A stretch of DNA of 64,000 bases from Jannaschia sp. S6380 (GCF_023015695.1 NZ_JALKAS010000001.1:1426001-1490000), one strand, 5' to 3'; numbered from the stretch's first letter, positions 28,611-37,327 are shown. Numbers and translations are program-made. Notes: a model not told the origin generated them from the letters alone.

Positions 28611-30061
28611 ACCTCCCGCCCTTCGAGTGCCGCGACCGAGATCGAAGCCTGTTCCACATCGTCGAACGGAAGGACCATATCGCCCACCGTCTGGCCGTTC
28701 TCATGCCCCTTGCCCATTACCAGCAGTGCGTCGCCCGGCTCCAGCATGCCAGCGCCGCGCAGGATCGCCTCGGCCCGGTCGCCGATCTCGATGGCTCCGG
28801 GGGCGCCTGCCATCACTTCGGCCCGAATGGCCCCCGGCTCTTCGGAGCGTGGATTGTCGTCGGCGACGATCACCATGTCGGCATGATCGGCCGCGGCCTG
28901 CCCCATCATCGGCCGCTTGCCACGATCGCGGTCGCCGCCGGCGCCCACGATGGCGACGATGCGTCCCATGACATGCGGCCGCAGCGCCTGGATGGCGGTG
29001 GCGACCGCGTCGGGCGTGTGGGCATAGTCCACGAACACCGCCGCCCCGTTCCGCCGCGTTGCGGCCAGTTGCATCCGCCCGCGCACATTCGCCAGCCTGG
29101 GCAAGGCGGCAAACACCGCCTCCGGGTCCTCGCCCGCGGCGATGACCAAGCCGGCGGCCAGCAGCGCGTTCGCGGCCTGGAAGCCGCCGATCAGGTCGAG
29201 ACGCACCGACGCGGCCCTTCCCTGCCAGCGGAACAGCAACTCCTGCCCGGTCGCATCGAACCGCTGCGCCGTCAGTTGCAGCCGCGCCGCGTCGTTCCGG
29301 CCCGTGCCGATGACCTCCTGCCCGCGGCTTTCGCATTGCGCGGCCAGGTCCGGCCCGTGCGGATCGTCCAGATTGATGACGGCGATGCCGTCGCCTGGTA
29401 GCAACCGGTCGAACAGACCCGCCTTGGCGGCCAGATACGCCTCCATCGTGCCGTGATAGTCCAGATGGTCCTGCGTCAGGTTGGTGAAGCCCGCAGCCGC
29501 CAGCCGCACCGCCTCCAGCCGCCGCTGGTCGAGGCCGTGGGAGGAGGCCTCCATCGCCGCATGGGTCACGCCGAAATCGGCCATTTCGGCCAATAGCTGA
29601 TGCAGGGTGATAGGTTCGGGCGTGGTATGGCCGGATGGGGCGTGAAAGGCCCCCTCCACCCCGGTCGTGCCGATATTCGCCGCCGTCAGCCCCAGCGAAT
29701 CCCAGATTTGCCGCGTGAAGCTGGCCACGCTGGTCTTGCCGTTGGTGCCCGTAACCGCGACCATGACGTCCGGCTGCGTCCCGGCCATCAATGCCGCAGC
29801 GAAGGCAAGCGCCGTGCGCGGGTCCTCGACCACGACGGCGGTCGCGCCCGCGGGCAACATGGCGGCGCCTTCGCGGTCAGTCAGCACCGCCACGGCCCCG
29901 CGCGCCAGAGCGTCGGTCGCGAACCGCGCGCCGTGGGTGGCGGTGCCGGGCAGCGCGGCGAACAAGTCGCCCGCACGCACCTTGCGATTGTCGACGGCCA
30001 GTCCGGTCACGGTCAGATCGGCCGGCCCCGTCAGTCCCAGTTCGGATAGTGTCTTCTGCAT
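28607..30061 (-). CDS. murE: UDP-N-acetylmuramoyl-L-alanyl-D-glutamate--2,6-diaminopimelate ligase
   Basis: Adds meso-diaminopimelate to the muropeptide. 484 residues with VTGLAVDNRKVRAGDLFAAL, the P-loop VAVTGTNGKTSVASFTRQI, DHLDYHGTMEAYLAAKAGLF with the carbamylated lysine, and the DNPR motif in VADDNPRSEEPGAIRAEVM, which selects diaminopimelate rather than lysine. This implies DAP-type peptidoglycan, as expected for a Gram-negative. Overlaps murF by 4 bp; 53 bp separate it from ftsI. Confidence 0.96.
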   Translation of the reverse strand: MQKTLSELGLTGPADLTVTGLAVDNRKVRAGDLFAALPGTATHGARFATDALARGAVAVLTDREGAAMLPAGATAVVVEDPRTALAFAAALMAGTQPDVMVAVTGTNGKTSVASFTRQIWDSLGLTAANIGTTGVEGAFHAPSGHTTPEPITLHQLLAEMADFGVTHAAMEASSHGLDQRRLEAVRLAAAGFTNLTQDHLDYHGTMEAYLAAKAGLFDRLLPGDGIAVINLDDPHGPDLAAQCESRGQEVIGTGRNDAARLQLTAQRFDATGQELLFRWQGRAASVRLDLIGGFQAANALLAAGLVIAAGEDPEAVFAALPRLANVRGRMQLAATRRNGAAVFVDYAHTPDAVATAIQALRPHVMGRIVAIVGAGGDRDRGKRPMMGQAAADHADMVIVADDNPRSEEPGAIRAEVMAGAPGAIEIGDRAEAILRGAGMLEPGDALLVMGKGHENGQTVGDMVLPFDDVEQASISVAALEGREV

Positions 30062-30114
30062 CTATCGCGTCTCCCGACGCCGGACGCCCTAGCGCGCGAC
30101 GGCGCCTGCGTCCA

Positions 30115-31929
30115 TCACCGCACTGCGGCTTGTGTCAGATATGCACCGAAGGCGTCCGCGCCCGGGTCGAAATCGGGCCGCATCCCGAGAAGCGGCGCGA
30201 TCCGCCGCACGACCTCCGATGCGACGGGAACGGCGGTCCAGCCGGCGGTACGCCGCTCCTCGCCCGCGGCCTGGACCGACGGCTCGTCCAGAGTGACCAC
30301 GATCACGTATTCGGGGTCCTGTGCGGGAAAGACACCGGCGAAGGTGGTGATGACCTTGTCGTCGTAATATCCGCCGGTCGGGCTGGGTTTGTCCGCGGTG
30401 CCGGTCTTGCCGGCCAACTGATAGCCCTCGACCTCGGCCAGCGAGGCGGTGCCCCGGGTGACGACCTGTCGCAACATGTGCCGCGCCTCGGCCGAGACGC
30501 GGGGGCTGACCACGCGGGGTCCCGGGGCCGGCGCCTCTTCGCGCGCCAGGAGCGTCGGCGCGACGCGTGTGCCCCCGTTCAAAAGGGACGCATAGGCCGT
30601 GGCAAGGTGCAGCGGCGAGGCCGACAGCCCGTGTCCATAGCTGATCGTCATGGTCGAGATGTCGGGCCAGCGCGTGGGCAAGATCGGACGCGCGCCCGGT
30701 GCCTCGGTCAACTCCACCGGCGTCGCCTCGAAGAAGCCGAGCGAGCGCAGGAACGCCTGCTGGCGCGCCGCCCCGATGTCGAGCGCCATGCGCGCGGTGC
30801 CGATGTTCGAGGACTTGACGATCACGTCCGTCACCGAAAGCTGCGCGCCGTAGTTGTGAAAGTCCCGGATCCGGAACCGGCCCTGGCGCAGCGGCCCGGT
30901 CGTGTCGATCATCGTCCCGGCATTGGTCAGGCCGAGTTCCAGCGATTGGGCGGCGGTGAAGATCTTGAACGTCGAACCAAGCTCGTAGACGCCCTGCACC
31001 GCACGGTTGAACAGCGGGTCGTCGCCGCGATCCCCTTCGGTGCGGACCTGCGGGCGGTCGTTGGGGTCGAAGTCCGGTAGGCTGGCCAGCGCCACGATCT
31101 CGCCGGTGCGCACGTTCATCAGGATCGCGGCCGCGCCCTTCGCGTTCATGAGCCGGCGGCCGGAATCGAGCACGCGCTCCATCGCCGTCTGCACCGATAG
31201 ATCCACCGACAGGCGAAGCGGCGCCCCCTCGCGCGCAGGGTCGCGCAGGTAGGTGTCGAACACCGCCTCGACGCCGGCCACGCCCTTGATCTCGGCGGCG
31301 CGGACGTCCTGTGCGCCATAGCGTGCACCGCCGAGCACGTGGCTGGCCAGCGGGCCGTTGGGATAGACGCGCATCTCGCGCTGCCCGAACAGAAGGCCCG
31401 GCTCGCCCAGGTCGTGGACGGCCTGCTGCTGCTCGGGCGAGATGTTGCCCTTGAGCCAGTAGAACTTGGACCCGCCGGTGAAGCGCCGTGTCCAGGTCTC
31501 GGCGTTCATGTCGGGGAAGATGCGGGCCAGCCCCTCGGCGGCGGCGGCCGGATCGACCATCAGATGCGGCTGCGCATAGAGCGCGGTGGCCGTCACGTTG
31601 GTCGCGAGGACACGGCCCTGCCGATCGGTGATGTCGGCCCGCGCCGATACGATGCCCGCGCCCGACAAGCCGCCCGTCGCTGGTTCCCGCGCCTCGGAGG
31701 CGGAGATCGCGCCCATCTTCAACCCGATCACGGCGAAACCGGCGATGAAGCACGCAGCGGTGAACTTCAGGCGACGCTCGGCCCGCGCGCGGGTCTTTTC
31801 GGGGTTCTCGCGCGGGGGGACGGCCACGGCCGGGCGTGGCCGTGGCCCCCGGGGGGTGACCGGCACGAACGGATCGGTCGCGAGCGCGGGCCGCCTGCGA
31901 CGCGGCAATCGGGCGAAGAAGCGCTTCAC
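30115..31929 (-). CDS. ftsI: peptidoglycan D,D-transpeptidase FtsI (PBP3)
   Basis: Septal penicillin-binding protein. 604 residues: a basic cytoplasmic N-terminus with proline-rich stretches, one membrane anchor (KFTAACFIAGFAVIGLK), a pedestal domain starting at ARADITDRQGRVLATNVTA, and the transpeptidase domain. Catalytic motifs are SxxK in YELGSTFKIF, SxN in VKSSNIGTARM and KTG in QLAGKTGTADKP. Overlaps ftsL by 4 bp. Cell-division context (mraZ, rsmH, ftsL) supports FtsI rather than another class B PBP. Confidence 0.95.
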   Translation of the reverse strand: MKRFFARLPRRRRPALATDPFVPVTPRGPRPRPAVAVPPRENPEKTRARAERRLKFTAACFIAGFAVIGLKMGAISASEAREPATGGLSGAGIVSARADITDRQGRVLATNVTATALYAQPHLMVDPAAAAEGLARIFPDMNAETWTRRFTGGSKFYWLKGNISPEQQQAVHDLGEPGLLFGQREMRVYPNGPLASHVLGGARYGAQDVRAAEIKGVAGVEAVFDTYLRDPAREGAPLRLSVDLSVQTAMERVLDSGRRLMNAKGAAAILMNVRTGEIVALASLPDFDPNDRPQVRTEGDRGDDPLFNRAVQGVYELGSTFKIFTAAQSLELGLTNAGTMIDTTGPLRQGRFRIRDFHNYGAQLSVTDVIVKSSNIGTARMALDIGAARQQAFLRSLGFFEATPVELTEAPGARPILPTRWPDISTMTISYGHGLSASPLHLATAYASLLNGGTRVAPTLLAREEAPAPGPRVVSPRVSAEARHMLRQVVTRGTASLAEVEGYQLAGKTGTADKPSPTGGYYDDKVITTFAGVFPAQDPEYVIVVTLDEPSVQAAGEERRTAGWTAVPVASEVVRRIAPLLGMRPDFDPGADAFGAYLTQAAVR

Positions 31930-32369
31930 GGCAGTTGTTCTCCGTCATCGGCCAGCGTCGGCGGCGCGATCAGCCGCGGGGCGGCGTCGGCGCCGAAGCG
32001 ATGGTTCATGACGATGACCTCGCCGATTTCGGCCTCCAGCTCCAGCGCGGCCCAATCCTGTCCCGGCCATTCGGGCGCGGGCGGGGGATAGCCGACCTGA
32101 TCGATCAGGCCGAAATGGTCCGGGGCGAGCGGCATCAGGCCCAGCGACTCGAAGTTCATCTCGGCCAGTTCGTGCAGGCGATCGGGGCGGTTCAGATAGG
32201 CCCATTCCGCGCGAAGCATCGACAGCTCCTGATGGCGGGCCCCGATCTCGCGCTCCAGTTTGGCGACCGCGCGTTCGGTGGCGCGGGTCTTGTATCCCGA
32301 ACCGTAGGCCCAGAACGCCAGGCCGACGACCGCGCAGATCGACAGCGCATAGAGGAACGCGCGCATCAT
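31926..32369 (-). CDS. ftsL: cell division protein FtsL
   Basis: Small bitopic protein of the FtsQLB complex. The N-terminal helix ([20 protein letters not shown]) is followed by a heptad-like periplasmic coiled coil ([20 protein letters not shown], then [18 protein letters not shown]). 147 residues, slightly longer than E. coli FtsL, with an extra C-terminal segment. Sequence identity in this family is low; the assignment rests on topology and on the position between rsmH and ftsI. Two ATG codons are adjacent; the first overlaps the rsmH TGA. Confidence 0.86.
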   Translation of the reverse strand: MMRAFLYALSICAVVGLAFWAYGSGYKTRATERAVAKLEREIGARHQELSMLRAEWAYLNRPDRLHELAEMNFESLGLMPLAPDHFGLIDQVGYPPPAPEWPGQDWAALELEAEIGEVIVMNHRFGADAAPRLIAPPTLADDGEQLP

Positions 32370-33346
32370 CCGCCCACCAGCCTCACCGGATCGGGCAGGC
32401 CGAGCGTACGACGCTCCACCCGACCTGCAGGCGCCTCCGTGCGCCGCGCGAGGCGCAGGCGCGCCGACCTGGCCCGGGGGTTGGACGCGACCTCGCCCGC
32501 GTCGGGCGCGATGGCCTTGTTGGCGGCCTCGAAGGCGGGGGCGCGCGCCTCGCGTTCGGGGGCGTGCCGGCTGCCGCCGCCGCCGCGGTCGGAACGGTCG
32601 GCGAGGAAGCGTTTCACCGCGCGATCCTCGACAGAATGAAAGGTGACGACCGCCAGCCAGCCGCCGGGGCGAAGCACCCGTTCGGCCGCGGAAAGCCCTT
32701 CGGCCAGCTCGCCGAACTCGTCGTTCACGGCGATGCGGATGGCCTGGAAACTGCGCGTGGCGGGATGCGACTGGCCGGGCTTGGGCCGGGGCAGGTTCGC
32801 CGCGACGACTTCGGCCAACTCGCCGGTGGTCTCGAACGGGGTGTCCGCCCGGCGACGCACGATGGCGCGCGCGATACGGCGGGCCGCCCGCTCCTCGCCA
32901 TAGCGGTGCAGGACGTCGGCCAACGCCCCTTCGGACAGATCGTTCACGAGATCGGCCGCGGTCGGCCCCGCATCACCCATCCGCATGTCGAGCGGGCCGT
33001 CGCGCATGAAGCTGAACCCGCGCTCCTCGCGGTCGAGCTGCATCGAACTGACACCCAGATCCAGCACGACGCCGTCCACGCCATTGGCGGCTTCCGGCAC
33101 CTCGTCCATCTTCGAGAACACGTTCTTGACCAAAACCACTCGTCCGTCCGCCCATTCGCGCGCCATCTGGTGAGCCAGCGGATCGCGGTCGAGACCGATC
33201 ACCCGGTCCGCGCCCGCCTCCAGCAGCCCCCGCGTGTATCCGCCGGCGCCCATGGTCGCATCCAACCATAGCCCTTTGACGGGGGCCACGTTTTCGAGAA
33301 TCGCGGCCAGAAGAACGGGGACATGTGGCGCGCCGGACTCAGTCAT
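32366..33346 (-). CDS. rsmH: 16S rRNA (cytosine(1402)-N(4))-methyltransferase
   Basis: SAM-dependent methyltransferase of the ribosomal P site (formerly mraW). 326 residues with [20 protein letters not shown], the SAM-binding loop [53 protein letters not shown], and [21 protein letters not shown] chose the ATG at 33346, preceded by GAGGGG; the frame extends 6 bp to a GTG. Overlaps ftsL by 4 bp and lies 21 bp after mraZ. Confidence 0.96.
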   Translation of the reverse strand: MTESGAPHVPVLLAAILENVAPVKGLWLDATMGAGGYTRGLLEAGADRVIGLDRDPLAHQMAREWADGRVVLVKNVFSKMDEVPEAANGVDGVVLDLGVSSMQLDREERGFSFMRDGPLDMRMGDAGPTAADLVNDLSEGALADVLHRYGEERAARRIARAIVRRRADTPFETTGELAEVVAANLPRPKPGQSHPATRSFQAIRIAVNDEFGELAEGLSAAERVLRPGGWLAVVTFHSVEDRAVKRFLADRSDRGGGGSRHAPEREARAPAFEAANKAIAPDAGEVASNPRARSARLRLARRTEAPAGRVERRTLGLPDPVRLVGG

Positions 33347-33367
33347 GGGCACCCCTCGGGGCGCCCG

Positions 33368-33874
33368 TCATTCCGGCGTCCGACGCTTCTTGGGCAGGAG
33401 CGAGGTGACGGGCACACCTTCGGGCAACTCGTGCAGGACGGATTTGAGGCGGCTGGTGGCGCTGGACGGCGCATCGGGCGAATGCAGGCGGAAGGTCTTG
33501 CCCTTGCCCGCGAAAACGGCGGCATCCGTGATGCCGATACGTTCGCGCAGCGCGGCGTTCAGGATCAACCGGCCACTATCGTCGACCGAGACGGTGTCGG
33601 CGTTCATGTAGAAGTAGTCCTCCAGCGCCTCGCGGTGGGGATCGCCTTCATCCATCTCCTCGATCATCTCGCCCATCTCGGCGGCGCCCTGCATCGTATA
33701 GATGGTGTAGAAGGGCACGCGATCGTCGCCGAAGCACAGAACCATGCGCGGGTTCGTCCCCGCCTCGCGGTCGGGATCGCAGGCGTCGAGCACGCGACGG
33801 AAGTCGGCCGGGATCGAGACCCTGCCCTTCGCGTCCACCTTGTGGGTGCTGGTACCTCGGAAGCGTTGCTCCAC
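33368..33874 (-). CDS. mraZ: transcriptional regulator MraZ
   Basis: First gene of the dcw cluster; a duplicated AbrB-like DNA-binding protein that represses its own operon in E. coli. 168 residues: the first repeat starts RFRGTSTHKVDAKGRVSIP, the second contains ADTVSVDDSGRLILNAALRE. The GTG start at 33874 has AGGAA 8 bases upstream. The proline/lysine-rich tail (PVTSLLPKKRRTPE) is longer than in E. coli (152 residues). Its leader is unusually long and contains a strong terminator-like hairpin. Confidence 0.95.
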   Translation of the reverse strand: MEQRFRGTSTHKVDAKGRVSIPADFRRVLDACDPDREAGTNPRMVLCFGDDRVPFYTIYTMQGAAEMGEMIEEMDEGDPHREALEDYFYMNADTVSVDDSGRLILNAALRERIGITDAAVFAGKGKTFRLHSPDAPSSATSRLKSVLHELPEGVPVTSLLPKKRRTPE

Positions 33875-33927
33875 CGACCGTTCCTGTCTGCGGGCGCCGG
33901 TGAGGCGCGCGTGCTTCCCCCGCGGGA

Positions 33928-33978
33928 TTGAAAACGTAAAAGGGCGGATCGGGTGTCTGCCAATACCCGATCCGCCCT
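33928..33978 (-). terminator. terminator-like hairpin in the mraZ 5' leader
   Basis: On the minus strand a perfect 14-bp stem (33978-33965 with 33954-33941, AGGGCGGATCGGGT and complement) encloses a 10-base loop and is followed by TTT, ACG, TTTT. It lies about 65 bp upstream of the mraZ start and in the same direction. It would stop a good share of transcripts before mraZ, leaving a short leader RNA. Confidence 0.8.
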
Positions 33979-34140
33979 ATCTTCCCTTTGCCGGAACCCG
34001 TTCCCGGGTCCCGCGCAGGGCGCCGTCGGCGCGCTGTCACCTGGGGGGATGTCTGCTCACTGCGCGCTTCCGAACCTTGTCGTCCAGAGACGTTTGGGGG
34101 GTGCCTGTTTTGACCTGCCTCGTTTGGGTTCTAGGGGTCT
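33928..34140 (-). ncRNA. upsM: UpsM-like sRNA (mraZ leader RNA); 5' end approximate
   Basis: In Rhodobacter sphaeroides the dcw mRNA has a long 5' leader that ends at a Rho-independent terminator and yields the abundant, about 206-nt sRNA UpsM. The same arrangement is seen here: a strong terminator just before mraZ, and upstream about 160 bp of structured non-coding sequence including an 8-bp hairpin GGGACCCG-GGAA-CGGGTTCC (about 33998-34017). The 5' end is set only by analogy of length; I could not locate the promoter. The sequence itself was not aligned to UpsM. Confidence 0.5.
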
Positions 34141-34238
34141 GAGATCTGCGCCTCTTTCCTCCCCGTGCTCTGTAAGGACTTGATGCCATGCGAACGCTGG
34201 TCTGGGAAGCCCCTTCATGCCCCTCCATCCCACTTTTC

Positions 34239-34271
34239 TTATCCACAGGATGTGGGTAAGGCTGTGGATAC
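34239..34271. promoter_or_regulatory. three DnaA boxes at 12-bp pitch
   Basis: TTATCCACA (34239-34247, plus strand, exact consensus), TGTGGGTAA (34251-34259, minus-strand TTACCCACA, one mismatch) and TGTGGATAC (34263-34271, minus-strand GTATCCACA, one mismatch). Their starts are exactly 12 bp apart. They lie about 365 bp upstream of the mraZ start, in the most AT-rich gap of this segment. They may regulate the dcw leader or be part of a replication-related site. Confidence 0.6.
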
Positions 34272-34280
34272 CATTAGATT

Positions 34281-34294
34281 CCACAACATGTTGT
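34281..34294. repeat. perfect palindrome next to DnaA boxes
   Basis: CACAACATGTTGTG is a 14-bp perfect inverted repeat, 9 bp beyond the last DnaA box. A second palindrome, TGCTTAAGCA, follows about 15 bp later. They could be operators for a dimeric regulator. Confidence 0.5.
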
Positions 34295-34568
34295 GTTTGG
34301 CAGAAGATTGCTTAAGCAGGTTTTGTTCAAACGGGCTCTGCCAACATCTCAAATTTGCGCCGGCGGATCGTGGCCCATTCTACACAGTTCGCCGACCTCG
34401 CCCAATGCGTGAAAAATCCCAGTTTACAGGTCAGCGAAAATCGTTCTTCACGCGCGATCGCTTTGACGCCATATTTTACAGGGGTGGCAGCTGTCGAGAC
34501 CGCAACTTGCGAATCGGAACGCCCTTTCGGGCCGGCACCATGGATAGAATCGGCAGATCTCCATTCGG

Positions 34569-34593
34569 CGGCGGGGGCATGAAATCCCCGCCG
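34569..34593 (-). terminator. possible hairpin after apbC
   Basis: An 8-bp stem CGGCGGGG/CCCCGCCG with a 9-base loop lies 9 bp beyond the apbC stop. There is no T-run, so termination would be weak or protein-dependent. The 34295-34568 stretch before it holds no gene I recognise. Confidence 0.4.
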
Positions 34594-34601
34594 GTGGCAT
34601 A

Positions 34602-35681
34602 TCAGGCCATGCCGTCGTCGATCAGACGTCGCGCCAGCGTGGCGAAGCGATCGGCCATGACCCCCTCGCCCAAGGCCACGGGCGCGCCCCCATCGCCGGC
34701 CAGACGTGTCTCCAGATCGATCGGCAGCGTCCCCAGAAGCGGCAGGCCGAGCCGCCGCGCCTCCTCGGCCACGCCACCATGGCCGAAGATATGCGCCTCG
34801 TGCCCGCATTCGGGACAATGGAACAGCGACATGTTCTCTATCAGGCCGAGCACCGGCGTCTTGACCTGCGCGAACATGTCGAGCGCCTTGCGCGCGTCCA
34901 GAAGCGAGACATCCTGCGGCGTCGACACGACGATGGCGCCGTCGACGACCGTCTTGGTGCAAAGCGTCAGCTGCACGTCGCCCGTCCCCGGCGGCAGATC
35001 GACGACCAGCACGTCCAGCGCCTCGCCCGTGTGGTGGGTCCAGGCGACCTGGCCCAGCATCTGCTGCAGCGCGCCCATCAGCATCGGGCCGCGCCAGACG
35101 ACGGCCTTGTCCTCGGGCAGCATCAGACCGATGGACATGATGGTCACCCCATGTGCCCGAAGCGGATGGATCGTCTTGCCGTCGGGCGAGGCCGGGCGCG
35201 CGTTGGCACCCATCATCCGCGGCTGGCTGGGGCCGTAGATGTCAGCGTCCAGCAGCCCCACGCGGCGCCCCTGCCGGGCGAGTGCCACCGCCAGGTTCGC
35301 GCTGACCGTCGACTTGCCGACGCCGCCCTTTCCCGATGCGATGGCCAGCACGCGCGCCACGCCCGGAACGCGGCGCGGTCCGTCCTGCGGCTTCGGATGC
35401 CCCCCGATTTTCAGCGCGGGCGGGGCCTTTTCCGCCGTGGGCGCGGTCAGAACGGCCTGCACCCGGCCAGCGCCCGGCAGGTTCGCGACGACCCTTTCAG
35501 CTGCGGCGCGCAGGGGTTCCGAGACCTCGGCGATCTCGGCCGACGGCACCTCGATCACGAAACGGATGTCGGATCCGTCGACGACAAGCGCGCGGATCAT
35601 ATCGGACGCGATCAGGTTGCCCCCTCCGGGAATCTCGATCGTTGCGAGTGCGGCGGTCACGTCGTCGCGGCTGATGCTCAT
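34602..35681 (-). CDS. apbC: iron-sulfur cluster carrier ATPase (Mrp/ApbC family)
   Basis: P-loop ATPase that binds and delivers Fe-S clusters. 359 residues: an N-terminal DUF59/MIP18-like domain (residues 1-80) and a ParA-like nucleotide-binding domain with the deviant Walker A IASGKGGVGKSTVSANLAVA. Other blocks are DIYGPSQPRMMG, DLPPGTGDVQLTL and the cluster-binding CPEC motif in FHCPECGHEAHIFG. GGAGG precedes the ATG. Despite the ParA fold, the CxxC motif and DUF59 domain rule out a partition protein. Confidence 0.93.
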   Translation of the reverse strand: MSISRDDVTAALATIEIPGGGNLIASDMIRALVVDGSDIRFVIEVPSAEIAEVSEPLRAAAERVVANLPGAGRVQAVLTAPTAEKAPPALKIGGHPKPQDGPRRVPGVARVLAIASGKGGVGKSTVSANLAVALARQGRRVGLLDADIYGPSQPRMMGANARPASPDGKTIHPLRAHGVTIMSIGLMLPEDKAVVWRGPMLMGALQQMLGQVAWTHHTGEALDVLVVDLPPGTGDVQLTLCTKTVVDGAIVVSTPQDVSLLDARKALDMFAQVKTPVLGLIENMSLFHCPECGHEAHIFGHGGVAEEARRLGLPLLGTLPIDLETRLAGDGGAPVALGEGVMADRFATLARRLIDDGMA

Positions 35682-35707
35682 GTCGGGGCCTCCTCGGGGG
35701 TTGCCCC

Positions 35708-36901
35708 CTAGGTGATCCCGCGATCCGGGGATGACAAGGCCAGCAGGGCGGCCACCGCACCGCCAGCCAGGCCCATCCCGACCAGCGCGGCGGGCATTCC
35801 CACCAGGCCGGACAGAACGCCCAACAATCCCGAACCGAGCGCCACCGCGCCGATGCCGACCACGACCCAGAGCGACATGACGCGGCCGCGCAGGTCATCG
35901 GGCAAAGCTTCCTGCACCGCCGTCTGGAGGCCGACACCGCAAAACGTCGATGCGAAGCCCAGGATGCCCGTCCAGGCCAGGGCCGCGATCCAGGATGTCG
36001 AGAGGCCGAGGAATGCCAGCGACAGGACACCGCCCAGCAGAACCACGCGCGTGGACGGGGAGATGCCGACCTGTCCGGCCGTCGCGGTCTTGGCCAGCGC
36101 CGCCACCAGCGCGCCTGCCCCGGCCGCCGCGGTCAGTATACCCAAACCCGCAGCGCCCCGGTCGTGCACCCCTTCGGCCATGACCGGCAGCAGTTCCAGA
36201 TAGCCGCGGACAAGGATCGCCATGGCCGCCGTCAGCGAAAGCGCGCGCCGCGCGACGGGCGTGGCGGCGACATAGCGCAGCGCCTCGGCGATACCGTCGC
36301 GCAGCGACCTCCCGGCCCGTCCGGACGGCAATGCGCGTGGCGCCATCCAGCGGACCGCAACCAGCATCGGAACGTAGAGCATCGCCGAAAGGCCCAGCGT
36401 CGCCACCGGGCCGACCGTGGCGAGCGCCACGCCGGTCAGCACCGGCGCGATCATGCGCGCGAGGTTGAAGTTCAACGCCGAGAGCGCGACGACATTCGAC
36501 ACGTCAGCCTGCGGCACCAAGCGCGGGCCTAGCGACATCCGCACCGGGTGGTGCGCCGCCGTGACCAACCCGATCGCCAGCGCCAGCGCAACGAGCGAGC
36601 CGCGCCCCAGACCCGGCCCCGCCGCAAGCAGCGTGGCAAGCACCAGAAGGCCGCACATCGCCCCCGACGTGGCCATCAGCGCGCGCCGGATATCGGTCCG
36701 GTCGACCAGAACGCCGAAGACGGGGCCCGCAAGGATGGTCGGTGCCAAGCCCAGCGCGGCGATCAAGCCCACGAACGGGGCCGACCCGGAAACCTGCCAC
36801 GCGAGCCATCCCAACGTGACGCGCTGCGCCCAGAGCGCCTGCACCAGTGGCACCGCGGCTAAGAAATAGGCCCGGAAGCCGGTATGGGACAGCGCGCTCA
36901 T
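35708..36901 (-). CDS. MFS transporter
   Basis: A 397-residue major facilitator with about 10-12 helices. The loop-2 signature reads FGVLVDRTDIRRALMATSGA, and the second half shows LPDDLRGRVMSLWVVVGIGA. The closest style is the enterobactin/macrolide exporter-like MFS group. Substrate unknown. I chose the ATG at 36901, which puts the first helix near residue 12; the frame extends to 36976 in sequence that probably holds the divergent ccaF1 promoter region. Confidence 0.82.
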   Translation of the reverse strand: MSALSHTGFRAYFLAAVPLVQALWAQRVTLGWLAWQVSGSAPFVGLIAALGLAPTILAGPVFGVLVDRTDIRRALMATSGAMCGLLVLATLLAAGPGLGRGSLVALALAIGLVTAAHHPVRMSLGPRLVPQADVSNVVALSALNFNLARMIAPVLTGVALATVGPVATLGLSAMLYVPMLVAVRWMAPRALPSGRAGRSLRDGIAEALRYVAATPVARRALSLTAAMAILVRGYLELLPVMAEGVHDRGAAGLGILTAAAGAGALVAALAKTATAGQVGISPSTRVVLLGGVLSLAFLGLSTSWIAALAWTGILGFASTFCGVGLQTAVQEALPDDLRGRVMSLWVVVGIGAVALGSGLLGVLSGLVGMPAALVGMGLAGGAVAALLALSSPDRGIT

Positions 36902-36990
36902 CCCACCGGAGCTAGCCCGCCTGCCGTCAAGTCCATCTGACGCAACGTTTGCCATGCGGATGCCGCATAGCAGCATTGAACCTTCTGCCC

Positions 36991-37020
36991 GTTGTGCAAG
37001 TGCGGCGATAGCGCCATCTT
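36991..37020 (+). promoter_or_regulatory. putative RpoH-type promoter of ccaF1-CcsR transcription unit
   Basis: GTTGTGC (36991-36997), a 14-base spacer, then CGCCATCTT (37012-37020) resemble an RpoH promoter (CTTGAAx / CCCCATnTA) with the same spacing as the infA candidate. In R. sphaeroides the homologous unit is driven by RpoHI and RpoHII. The -35 matches only at TTG, so this is tentative. Confidence 0.38.
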
Positions 37021-37100
37021 CCTCTCAACGAAACAACGGACCGACCGGCAATGGGGCCGGGCGGAATACGGGGCAGGGCCCCGAGATGAAGGAAACGAAC

Positions 37101-37316
37101 ATGGCTTATACGACCTACGGCAACACCACCTCCGCAACCCTGCGCGACCGTCTGGCCGCCCGCATCGACGCCGTCCGCGCCGAGCTGGCCAAGCGCAGCA
37201 TCTATCGTCGCACCCTGAACGAGCTGTCGGCACTCTCGAACCGCGACCTGGCCGATCTGGGCCTGAGCCGGTCGATGATCCCCGCCGTCGCCCACGAAGC
37301 GGCCTACGGCAAGTAA
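37101..37316 (+). CDS. ccaF1: DUF1127 small RNA-binding protein (CcaF1-like)
   Basis: A 71-residue basic protein starting MAYTTYGNTTSATLRDRLAA. Its C-terminal half is a DUF1127 domain (YRRTLNELSALSNRDLADLG, then LSRSMIPAVAHEAAYGK). AAGGA precedes the ATG. Directly downstream is a run of CUCCUCCC-loop hairpins, as in R. sphaeroides, where CcaF1 is encoded ahead of the CcsR sRNAs, binds RNA and influences sRNA maturation and turnover under stress. The gene symbol rests on domain plus context. Confidence 0.85.
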   Translation: MAYTTYGNTTSATLRDRLAARIDAVRAELAKRSIYRRTLNELSALSNRDLADLGLSRSMIPAVAHEAAYGK

Positions 37317-37327
37317 GAGACACCCCG

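Noticed and set aside
33979..34600. RNase P RNA gene upstream of mraZ
   Set aside because: No GGAAAGTCC-type core is present on either strand; the leader fits UpsM better.
34602..35681. ParA partition ATPase next to DnaA boxes (plasmid or chromosome origin)
   Set aside because: The DUF59 domain and CPEC motif identify an ApbC/Mrp Fe-S carrier, so it gives no support for a partition locus.
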